Of a DNA stretch of 7,884 nucleotides, positions 1 to 5,507 are shown in pieces. Source of the DNA: Candidatus Faecivivens stercoripullorum (GTDB taxonomy: Bacteria; Bacillota; Clostridia; Oscillospirales; Ruminococcaceae). The stretch lies in assembly GCA_018715285.1 (NCBI GenBank), contig DVLW01000211.1, positions 1-7,884 on the forward strand, in the 5' to 3' direction. The notes under the pieces were generated by a model. It made no database searches and was not told the DNA's origin. It saw only the letters and a list, made by a program, of their open reading frames with translations. Position 1 is the first letter of the stretch, and each line of letters opens with the position of its first letter. The translations under genes and the position numbers were made by a program.

Positions 1-1
1 T

Positions 2-1366
2 GAACGTCCACTTTTTACCTTTGACCTGCCCAATTATGAAGCAACCGACTTCTTTGGCGGCGATTTGGAAGGAATCCGGCAGAAGCTCCCTTACCTGCGG
101 GAACTGGGAGTCAGCATTATCTATCTGAATCCTATTTTTGAAGCGGCGAGCAACCATCGTTACAATACTGCCAATTATATGGCGATAGACCCTTATCTTG
201 GAACCGAAGAGGATTTCAAACGGCTTTGTAAAGAGGCCGGAGAGATGGGAATCCGGATTATTCTGGACGGTGTATTCTCGCATACCGGTTCTGACTCAAT
301 TTATTTTGATAAGAATGGGCATTATGCCGGCGTTGGTGCATGGGAATCGAGTGATTCGCCTTACTACAGCTGGTACAATTTCACCGATTCGGGTACCGGA
401 TATGACTGCTGGTGGGGATTCCCGACGCTGCCGAATGTCAATGAAACCGACCCCAATTATCTTGAGTATATCTGCGGTGATGAAGGAGTGCTCCGTCACT
501 GGATGAAGCGCGGCGCGTTTGGCTGGCGGCTGGATGTTGCCGATGAGCTGCCGGATAAATTCCTGATGCGGCTGCGCAAGTCGGTCAAAGGATATGACCC
601 AGATGCCTATATCCTCGGTGAGGTCTGGGAAGACGCTTCCAACAAGTGCAGTTATGATGTCCGCCGTCCGTATCTTCAGGGTGAGGAACTGGACAGCGTT
701 ATGAATTACCCCTGGTGCAATGCGATTTTGTCGTTTGTCCGCAGTGGAGATGCAGACGCTTTCTATACCGCTGTCATGACGATTCTTGACCATTATCCCT
801 GGCCGTCGATTGCGACGCTGATGACGCCGCTGTCGACTCATGACTCGGTACGTGCACTGACAGCGTTGGGTGTGGAGCATGAGGTACCTGCCCAGGACCG
901 TCCGGAATACAAGATGACACAGGATGAGTATTGGAAAGGCGTTCAGCGGCTGAAACTGGCGGCTACTTTGCAGTATACTTTGCCTGGGTTCCCGTCGCTC
1001 TATTACGGCGATGAAATCGGTATGTATGGATTTGCCGATCCGTGGAACAGACGGACTTTCAGCTGGGATAATATTGATGCCGGACTGCATGATTTTTATG
1101 TCCGTCTGGGCAAGATGCGCCGGGAAAATACCGCTGATTTTACCCGTCCGCTCAAGTTCTTTGACCTGGATACCGGTGTTATTGCCTATTCGCGCGGCAG
1201 TCTGCTGGTTGTTGTCAATGCGTCTGAGTCGGATTATCAGTGGCCGGCTATGATTGATTCGCTGGTCTTCTCGACCGGAAACGCTTCGATTACCGAAACG
1301 GGTATCCTTGTCAGCAGAATGAGCGCCGCTGTTTTCCGGCTGCGCAAGGAATACTGGCAGGAATAA
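2..1366 (+). CDS. GH13 alpha-glucan hydrolase, neopullulanase/cyclomaltodextrinase-like (5' truncated by window edge)
   Basis: Hydrolyses alpha-1,4 (and possibly alpha-1,6) linkages in maltodextrins, cyclodextrins or pullulan fragments, probably on imported oligosaccharides. The frame is open from base 2 and reads FFGGDLEGI just before a TTG at 65. That is the usual lead-in to the GH13 barrel, so the TTG is internal and the true start, probably with a CBM34-type N-domain, lies upstream. The GH13 regions appear in order: DGVFSH (region I, codons 266-283), GWRLDVADE with the nucleophile Asp at 533-535, ILGEVWED with the acid/base Glu at 620-622, and STHDS with the third catalytic Asp at 842-844. 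YYGDEIGMYG and a DPWNRR stretch, typical of the neopullulanase group, follow. Region I has Ser where most GH13 enzymes have Asn (DxxxNH). A short C-terminal beta domain ends the protein at TAA. deoD follows 42 bases later with no terminator between, so co-transcription is possible. Family is secure; exact substrate is inferred. Confidence 0.93.
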   Translation, partial: ERPLFTFDLPNYEATDFFGGDLEGIRQKLPYLRELGVSIIYLNPIFEAASNHRYNTANYMAIDPYLGTEEDFKRLCKEAGEMGIRIILDGVFSHTGSDSIYFDKNGHYAGVGAWESSDSPYYSWYNFTDSGTGYDCWWGFPTLPNVNETDPNYLEYICGDEGVLRHWMKRGAFGWRLDVADELPDKFLMRLRKSVKGYDPDAYILGEVWEDASNKCSYDVRRPYLQGEELDSVMNYPWCNAILSFVRSGDADAFYTAVMTILDHYPWPSIATLMTPLSTHDSVRALTALGVEHEVPAQDRPEYKMTQDEYWKGVQRLKLAATLQYTLPGFPSLYYGDEIGMYGFADPWNRRTFSWDNIDAGLHDFYVRLGKMRRENTADFTRPLKFFDLDTGVIAYSRGSLLVVVNASESDYQWPAMIDSLVFSTGNASITETGILVSRMSAAVFRLRKEYWQE

Positions 1367-1408
1367 CCGTTTGTATCAATAAAAGGACGAGGAAAGGTGG
1401 TATGTCCG

Positions 1409-2113
1409 ATGACACCGCATATTGGAGCGGAAAAAGGGGATTTTGCCCCGACTGTACTGATGCCCGGAGACCCTTTGCGGGCAAAGTTTATCGCGGAAAA
1501 CTTTCTGGAGGCACCCAAACTTGTTACTTCGGTGCGCGGAATTTACGGATATACCGGGACTTTTGGCGGTGTACCGGTTTCGGTGATGGCAAGCGGAATG
1601 GGATGTCCTTCAATGGGTATCTATTCCCATGAGCTGTACAGCTTTTATGATGTGCAGAACATTATCCGTATCGGCAGTGCAGGTGCGCTTCGGGCAGATG
1701 TACCGCTGCGCAGTCTGGTAATCGGGATGAGTTCTTCGACCAATTCTCACTTTGGAGAGAAGTTTTCGCTGCCTGGACTGATTGCACCGACAGCCGACTG
1801 GACGCTGCTGGAAACGATGGTGGACAGCTGCCGGGAACTGGGCGTAGATTATAAGGTCGGGAGCCTGTTTTGCAGTGATACCTTCTATGATGACCGGGAT
1901 ACCGGCGCATGGGCAAAGATGGGATGTCTGGCGGTTGAAATGGAATCGGCGGCACTCTATCTGACAGCGGCTGACTGTGGTAAAAAGGCGCTGGCTATCT
2001 GCACGATTTCGGATTCTCTTGCGACCGGTGAACGGCTGTCTGCTGAGGAACGGCAGACCGGATTTACCGATATGATGCGGGCTGCTCTGGAAACTGCACG
2101 CAGGATGGGATGA
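1409..2113 (+). CDS. deoD: Purine nucleoside phosphorylase, DeoD type (high-molecular-mass, hexameric class)
   Basis: Phosphorolyses purine (deoxy)ribonucleosides to base and (deoxy)ribose-1-phosphate in purine salvage, in the cytoplasm. The 234-residue product matches the E. coli DeoD pattern throughout: N-terminal TPHI with His4, the phosphate-binding MPGDP (Gly20) and Arg24, VRG with Arg43, IIRIGS with Arg87 and Ser90, Phe159, the VEMES ribose-binding segment (Glu178-Met179-Glu180), and the general acid Asp202 in ISDS paired with Arg215 in ERQT. I chose the ATG at 1409 because it gives the family's MTPHI start and lies 9 bases after AGGTGG (1394-1399). A GTG at 1397 in frame would add four residues but sits inside that purine-rich site, and the ATG at 1402 is in another frame. 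It lies close behind the GH13 gene and may share its transcript. Length is typical of DeoD. No missing key residues were seen. Confidence 0.95.
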   Translation: MTPHIGAEKGDFAPTVLMPGDPLRAKFIAENFLEAPKLVTSVRGIYGYTGTFGGVPVSVMASGMGCPSMGIYSHELYSFYDVQNIIRIGSAGALRADVPLRSLVIGMSSSTNSHFGEKFSLPGLIAPTADWTLLETMVDSCRELGVDYKVGSLFCSDTFYDDRDTGAWAKMGCLAVEMESAALYLTAADCGKKALAICTISDSLATGERLSAEERQTGFTDMMRAALETARRMG

Positions 2114-2120
2114 CCTGAAT

Positions 2121-2151
2121 TGGCAGTCGAGCCTTACGTCTGCTAATTTTT
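2121..2151 (+). terminator. Possible weak intrinsic terminator after deoD
   Basis: Just after the deoD stop, TGGCAGTCG (2121-2129) can pair with CGTCTGCTA (2137-2145), with one T-T mismatch and one G-T pair around a 7-base loop. The run AATTTTTG follows. The stem is short and imperfect, so this is only a plausible terminator. Its place between deoD and the promoter at 2163 supports it. Confidence 0.4.
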
Positions 2152-2162
2152 GAAAATAATCC

Positions 2163-2191
2163 TTGAATTCTTCACAAATACGGGTTATAAT
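2163..2191 (+). promoter_or_regulatory. Sigma-A type promoter for the CobW-family gene pair
   Basis: TTGAAT (2163-2168) and a perfect TATAAT (2186-2191) are separated by exactly 17 bases, a near-ideal housekeeping promoter. Transcription should begin near 2198, leaving an untranslated leader of about 73 bases before the ATG at 2271. The leader holds a small hairpin, GGAC-TTCT-GTCC (2202-2213), and the ribosome site AGAAAGGAA (2252-2260). I saw no clear Zur, Fur or T-box signature. An imperfect inverted repeat spanning spacer and leader is described in the findings. Confidence 0.75.
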
Positions 2192-2270
2192 AGGGAATGT
2201 GGGACTTCTGTCCTGCGATTTTCCATTGTAATCCGTATTTTTTTGTGAGATAGAAAGGAAGTCTGGTTTC

Positions 2271-3479
2271 ATGACCAAAATTGATATTTTCTCCGGTTTT
2301 CTGGGTGCCGGTAAAACAACTCTGATTAAAAAGCTGATTGCAGAAGGCTATCAGGGTGAAAAGCTGGTACTGATCGAAAACGAGTTTGGCGAAATCGGAA
2401 TTGACGGGGGATTTTTGAAGGATTCCGGCGTTCAGATCAATGAGATGAACTCCGGTTGTATCTGCTGCAGCCTGGTCGGCGATTTTGCAACCGCTCTGCA
2501 TCAGGTAATTGAAGAGTACCATCCTGACCGTATTCTGATTGAACCGTCCGGTGTCGGCAAGCTGTCGGACGTTATCCGTGCTGTTCAGTCGGCGGATACC
2601 GCAGGTGCTGTACTGGGTGGATTCACCACCGTTGCCGATGCGGGCAAGGTCAAAATGTACATGAAAAACTTCGGCGAATTTTATAATAACCAGATCGAGC
2701 ACGCTTCGACGATTATCCTGTCCCGTACTCAGAATATTAAAGAGGACAAGCTGGAAGCTGCCGTTGCGCTGCTGCGTGAACATAATGCGCAGGCTTCGAT
2801 CATCACCACTCCCTGGGATCAGCTGACTGGTAAACAGATTCTGGAGGTTATGGAACAGAAGTCTACCCTTCAGGCTGAACTGGATGCGCTTGCTGCTGAG
2901 ATTGAGCATGAGCATCACCATCATGAGGATGAAGAATGCTGCTGCGGTCACGACCATGACCACGATCATGAACATCATCATGAAGACGGCGAGTGCTGCC
3001 ACGATCATGACCATGAGCATGAACACCACCATGACCACGATCACGAGCATCATCATGAAGATGGTGAATGCTGCTGCCACGATCATGACCATGAACATGA
3101 GCATGAGCATCATCACGACCACGATCACGAACATCATCATGAAGACGGCGAATGCTGCTGTGGCCACGATCACCATCATGACCATCACCATCATCACGCT
3201 GATGAAGTCTTTACCAGCTTCGGACGTGAGACAACTCGCCGCTTTACCGATGAAGAAATCCGGCATGCACTGGAAGCACTGGACGATACCGAAAAATATG
3301 GTATCATCCTGCGTGCAAAGGGAATTGTGCAGGGTGCTGATGGACAGTGGATTCATTTTGACTATGTTCCCGGAGACGTGGATGTCCGTCATGGCAGCGC
3401 CGAGATTATCGGCCGTCTGTGCGTAATCGGCTCCAAGCTGAATGAACAGGCAGTCGCGGCACTGTTTGGCCTGAACTGA
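2271..3479 (+). CDS. G3E/CobW-family (COG0523) GTPase, putative metallochaperone with a very large His/Cys-rich insert
   Basis: Members of this family bind and hydrolyse GTP and deliver or insert metals (Zn, Co, Ni) into client proteins. The 402-residue product has Walker A GFLGAGKTT (residues 9-17), ENEFGEIGID (36-45), the metal-binding GCICC (CxCC, 62-66) and EPSG (91-94) with SDV. At the usual NKxD position it reads ILSRTQ (149-154), so the guanine-specificity motif is divergent. Residues 212-309 are a low-complexity insert of His with Asp/Glu and four ECC or ECCC clusters; I count 46 His and 11 Cys. The C-terminal CobW_C-like domain follows from about residue 313 (TSFGRETTRRF through the DGQWIHFDY region). 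The insert should chelate several zinc or nickel ions and act as a store or donor. The start ATG has AGAAAGGAA 10 bases upstream and its own promoter. It is followed 13 bases later by a second CobW-like gene, almost certainly in the same operon. The metal and client are not determined; zinc is my inference. Confidence 0.9.
   Translation: MTKIDIFSGFLGAGKTTLIKKLIAEGYQGEKLVLIENEFGEIGIDGGFLKDSGVQINEMNSGCICCSLVGDFATALHQVIEEYHPDRILIEPSGVGKLSDVIRAVQSADTAGAVLGGFTTVADAGKVKMYMKNFGEFYNNQIEHASTIILSRTQNIKEDKLEAAVALLREHNAQASIITTPWDQLTGKQILEVMEQKSTLQAELDALAAEIEHEHHHHEDEECCCGHDHDHDHEHHHEDGECCHDHDHEHEHHHDHDHEHHHEDGECCCHDHDHEHEHEHHHDHDHEHHHEDGECCCGHDHHHDHHHHHADEVFTSFGRETTRRFTDEEIRHALEALDDTEKYGIILRAKGIVQGADGQWIHFDYVPGDVDVRHGSAEIIGRLCVIGSKLNEQAVAALFGLN
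2904..3197 (+). repeat. Imperfect tandem repeats encoding the His/Cys-rich insert
   Basis: About 294 bases consist of diverged repeats of CAT/CAC, GAC/GAT and GAA/GAG codons. The most regular unit reads EHHHEDGECC and starts at 2970, 3045 and 3129, giving spacings of 75 and 84 bases; a related EDEECCC lies at about 2925. Synonymous changes (for example GACGGCGAG, GATGGTGAA, GACGGCGAA) show that the copies have drifted while keeping the residues. The pattern fits repeat expansion by slippage or unequal exchange, followed by selection for metal-binding side chains. Confidence 0.88.
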
Positions 3480-3492
3480 GAGGAGAAGTGCA

Positions 3493-4446
3493 ATGCCAGC
3501 TGAGATTCCCGTATATCTTTTTACCGGCTTTCTGGAGGCCGGCAAAACCAAATTCATCCAGGAAACGCTGGAAGACCCTCGATTTAACGGCGATAAGGAA
3601 AAGACGTTGCTGCTGTTGTGCGAAGAAGGCGAGGAAGAATATGATCCTGACCGCTTTTATGACAGCAAAAATGTCTTTATCGAAACACTCGATGACCCTG
3701 AACAGCTCAATGAAGTATACCTCACCGGTCTGATTCGCAAAACAAAAGCGACCCGTGTGGTATTGGAATATAACGGAATGTGGCTGGTACAGGATCTGTA
3801 CAACAAGATTCCGGAAAACTGGGTGATTTATCAGGAGTTCTTGCTCTGTGATGCAAACACCTTCCTTTCCTACAACCAGAACATGCGTCAGCTGGTGGTA
3901 GACAAGCTCAGTTCCTGTGAAATTGTCGTCTTCAACCGTGCGCCGATGGATGTAGACAAGGATTCTTTCCATAAGATTGTTCGCGGCGTTTCCCGTCGGA
4001 CAGATATCGCGTATGAGCATCTGGACGGCAGTGTCGAATACGATGAGATTGAAGACCCGCTGCCGTTTGATATCGAAGCACCGGTGATTACCGTTGAGGA
4101 TCGGGATTTTGCCCTCTTTTACCGGGATATCGCCGAAGAACCCAAAAAGTACGACGGCAAGACGGTGCATTTCAAAGGCATGGTCGCGCTTGATAAGCGG
4201 TTCCCCAAAGGAATGATTGCGGTCGGACGGTTCGTTATGACCTGCTGTGAAGCCGATACCCAGTATATGAGCTTCCTGTGCAATATTCCTGCCGGTGAAC
4301 ATCCGGCGCATAAAGACTGGCTGGAAGTCACGGCTAAAGTCGCGGTCAAAAACCACCCGTTGTATAAAGGTGTCGGCCCGGTACTGACGGCAACTTCTAT
4401 TGAGAAGGCAAAAGCGCCTGAACAGGAAGTTGCAACATTCTATTGA
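3493..4446 (+). CDS. CobW-like P-loop GTPase domain joined to a DUF1980/TIGR03943-like C-terminal domain
   Basis: A 317-residue soluble protein. The N-terminal part is G3E-like: strand PVYLFTGFLEAGKT with the P-loop at residues 12-19, then LLLCEEGEEEYD (40-51) where the upstream paralogue has ENEFGE, VVLEYNG (89-95) where it has EPSG, and VVFNRAPMD (145-153) as a G4-like motif. The CxCC metal motif of the family is absent. From about residue 200 the sequence changes character: YDGKTVHFKGMV, an FVMTCCEAD segment with Cys251-Cys252, then a W-L-E-V strand and GPVLTATSIEKAKAP. This resembles the C-terminal domain of DUF1980/TIGR03943 proteins such as Bacillus YcgQ, which are usually encoded beside YcgR-type (DUF318) permeases. 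I recognise this from memory of the pattern, not a search. The start is fixed by GAGGAG (3480-3485) 7 bases before ATG, and the gene lies 13 bases after the His-rich CobW gene. A shared metal-handling role is inferred; biochemical function is unknown. Confidence 0.82.
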   Translation: MPAEIPVYLFTGFLEAGKTKFIQETLEDPRFNGDKEKTLLLLCEEGEEEYDPDRFYDSKNVFIETLDDPEQLNEVYLTGLIRKTKATRVVLEYNGMWLVQDLYNKIPENWVIYQEFLLCDANTFLSYNQNMRQLVVDKLSSCEIVVFNRAPMDVDKDSFHKIVRGVSRRTDIAYEHLDGSVEYDEIEDPLPFDIEAPVITVEDRDFALFYRDIAEEPKKYDGKTVHFKGMVALDKRFPKGMIAVGRFVMTCCEADTQYMSFLCNIPAGEHPAHKDWLEVTAKVAVKNHPLYKGVGPVLTATSIEKAKAPEQEVATFY

Positions 4447-4456
4447 TATAAATCCA

Positions 4457-4495
4457 ATAAACGTCCATCGTCAGCCGCGGTGGACGTTTATGTTT
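4457..4495 (+). terminator. Intrinsic terminator of the CobW-family operon
   Basis: ATAAACGTCCA (4457-4467) and TGGACGTTTAT (4481-4491) form a perfect 11-base stem. It extends inward by four more pairs (two G-T) to a 5-base loop, and GTTTATTG follows. The U-tail is modest, but the stem is strong and sits 11 bases after the stop codon. A reverse-strand read has a comparable T-rich tail, so it could stop transcription both ways. Confidence 0.7.
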
Positions 4496-4538
4496 ATTGA
4501 TGGACAGTAAGCTCGAATTTGATCGGAGGACGGTTTTA

Positions 4539-4634
4539 GTGGCTAAGGACATGAGCGGCGTGCGTGAGCTGATTGCCGATATACTGGATTTGCTGGGAAC
4601 GGTGCTGGAATGGGCAGAGGAACTATTCAGATAA
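4539..4634 (+). CDS. Possible 31-residue small protein upstream of the HD gene
   Basis: A GTG-started frame encodes 31 residues beginning MAKDMSGVRELIADIL and ending ELFR. GGAGG (4525-4529) lies 9 bases before the GTG, as good a site as those of the neighbouring genes. The peptide is acidic with regular Leu/Ile/Val spacing, which fits one amphipathic helix; it has no Cys, no signal peptide and no membrane segment. Its TAA overlaps an ATG (4634) in the frame of the HD gene, although the HD gene more likely starts at 4658. It could be a real small protein or a leader peptide that couples translation to the HD gene. I recognise no family. The good ribosome site argues for it; its shortness argues against it. 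Confidence 0.5.
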   Translation: MAKDMSGVRELIADILDLLGTVLEWAEELFR

Positions 4635-4643
4635 TGGTACAAC

Positions 4644-4649
4644 AGGAGG
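4644..4649 (+). promoter_or_regulatory. Ribosome binding site that sets the HD-gene start
   Basis: A perfect AGGAGG lies 8 bases before the GTG at 4658. Upstream in-frame ATGs at 4610 and 4634 have no comparable site, so GTG 4658 is the better start. Confidence 0.85.
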
Positions 4650-4657
4650 TGTCTGCT

Positions 4658-5338
4658 GTGAATGAAGAATTTCGCGTGATCTTTGATTATATGGAAAGCT
4701 GTATGCGGGATATGGCGCACGATCGGGAACATATCTGGCGGGTACTGGCGGCGGCTGTCGATATCGCCCGGAATATCCCAGAAAAGGTGGATATCCGTAT
4801 TCTGACTGCTGCCTGTCTGCTGCACGATATCGGGCGGCAGGAGGAAGACGCTGACCCGGCGCTTGACCATGCAGTGGTTGGAGCGGAAAAGGCATACCAT
4901 TTCCTGACCGAAAGCGGCTGGAGTGAAGTGGACGCCGGTCGGGTACGGGATTGCATTGCTGCTCATCGGTATCGGAGCGGATGTAAACCGCCAGCTACCA
5001 TCGAAGGAAAGATCCTGTTTGACGCAGATAAGCTGGATGTAACCGGCACAGTCGGTGTGGCGAGAACACTGATCTACGAGGGTGCACACAATGAGCCGCT
5101 TTATCTGACCGGTGCGAACGGAATGCCTTCGGAGGGTGATCTGCCGGGTGAAGAATCATTTATCCATGAATACCATTTTAAACTGTCAAAGCTGGCAGAC
5201 CGATTTTTTACCGAATATGCCCATAATATTGCATTGCGGAGAATGCAGGCGGCAGAACAGTTTTACCTTGCGCTGAAATCCGAAATTACCGAAAGCTGTG
5301 AAATGAAAAAGCGCCTGTTGGAAAACTGGACAGATTGA
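4658..5338 (+). CDS. HD-domain phosphohydrolase, YedJ-like
   Basis: A cytoplasmic metal-dependent phosphohydrolase of the HD superfamily (PF01966 type); the substrate of this branch, likely a nucleotide or other phosphate ester, is not known. With the GTG start the protein has 226 residues. The metal-binding set is visible: His25 in HDREHIWRV, His56-Asp57 in LLHDIGR, His71 and His103 (IAAHRYR) as further candidates, and Asp124 in LFDADKLDVTG. The DADKLD...G.VG.ART stretch and the later FIHEYHFKLSKL segment match the layout of YedJ-like proteins. The C-terminal 50 residues look helical. In-frame ATGs at 4610 and 4634 would extend it by 16 or 8 residues but lack a good ribosome site. It lies between the CobW operon terminator and its own terminator, apparently transcribed with the small frame at 4539. 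No obvious link to the metal genes upstream is seen, apart from the need for a metal cofactor. Confidence 0.88.
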   Translation: MNEEFRVIFDYMESCMRDMAHDREHIWRVLAAAVDIARNIPEKVDIRILTAACLLHDIGRQEEDADPALDHAVVGAEKAYHFLTESGWSEVDAGRVRDCIAAHRYRSGCKPPATIEGKILFDADKLDVTGTVGVARTLIYEGAHNEPLYLTGANGMPSEGDLPGEESFIHEYHFKLSKLADRFFTEYAHNIALRRMQAAEQFYLALKSEITESCEMKKRLLENWTD

Positions 5339-5388
5339 TAAAAACGGGTTTATCCCATCAATAACGGATTTAGGCAAGATATCATAAT

Positions 5389-5437
5389 AAAAAGGTCGGA
5401 ATTATCCCATGAATGGGTCGCTTTCCGGCCTTTTTTT
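5389..5437 (+). terminator. Strong intrinsic terminator after the HD gene
   Basis: AAAAAGGTCGGAA (5389-5401) pairs with TTCCGGCC plus the following T run (5423-5437), with one G-T pair. An inner CCCAT/ATGGG hairpin stacks inside it, and the seven-T tract is a textbook U-tail. It lies about 50 bases after the HD stop codon and just before the GH43 promoter region. Confidence 0.9.
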
Positions 5438-5450
5438 CTGTTTGTGGCTG

Positions 5451-5459
5451 TGTTATCAT
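5451..5459 (+). promoter_or_regulatory. Possible extended -10 promoter for the GH43 gene
   Basis: TGTTATCAT matches an extended -10 element (TGnTATAAT with one mismatch). No good -35 is present at the right distance, where only the T tract of the preceding terminator lies. Its position between that terminator and the GH43 ribosome site is what one would expect. No catabolite (cre) operator is evident in the 40-base leader. Confidence 0.4.
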
Positions 5460-5493
5460 ATAGACAGTGAATTTTAAGTTTGCGGCAATCTCG

Positions 5494-5499
5494 AAAGGA
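5494..5499 (+). promoter_or_regulatory. Ribosome binding site that sets the GH43 start
   Basis: AAAGGA ends 8 bases before the ATG at 5508 but overlaps the earlier in-frame ATG at 5499, so the later ATG is the likely start. Confidence 0.75.
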
Positions 5500-5507
5500 T
5501 GGATATC

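Noticed and set aside
296..1090. A 264-codon minus-strand frame within the GH13 gene
   Set aside because: It is opposite a well-supported GH13 catalytic domain, has no domain of its own, and no ribosome site or promoter was seen.
1402..1632. ATG at 1402 opening a 76-codon frame at the deoD start
   Set aside because: It is out of frame with deoD. The DeoD translation in the other frame is conserved from its first residues.
2192..2270. A metal-responsive riboswitch or Zur box in the leader of the CobW operon
   Set aside because: The leader is only about 73 bases, with one 4-base hairpin and no terminator-like alternative fold. No sequence close to the Firmicutes Zur palindrome was found.
2904..3197. 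Repeats in the CobW gene as a CRISPR-like or non-coding satellite array
   Set aside because: The units lack uniform repeats and unique spacers, keep the reading frame, and differ mainly at synonymous sites, which fits a coding repeat.
2172..3557. A 461-codon minus-strand frame rich in Met and Val, resembling membrane segments
   Set aside because: The hydrophobic runs are the complement of CAT/CAC His codons in the CobW insert (ATG/GTG). It also crosses the promoter and the junction to the next gene, so it is a shadow.
5351..5410. Direct repeat TATCCCAT at about 5351 and 5404 before the GH43 gene
   Set aside because: It is only 8 bases long. The second copy is part of the inner stem of the terminator hairpin, so chance is the simplest explanation.
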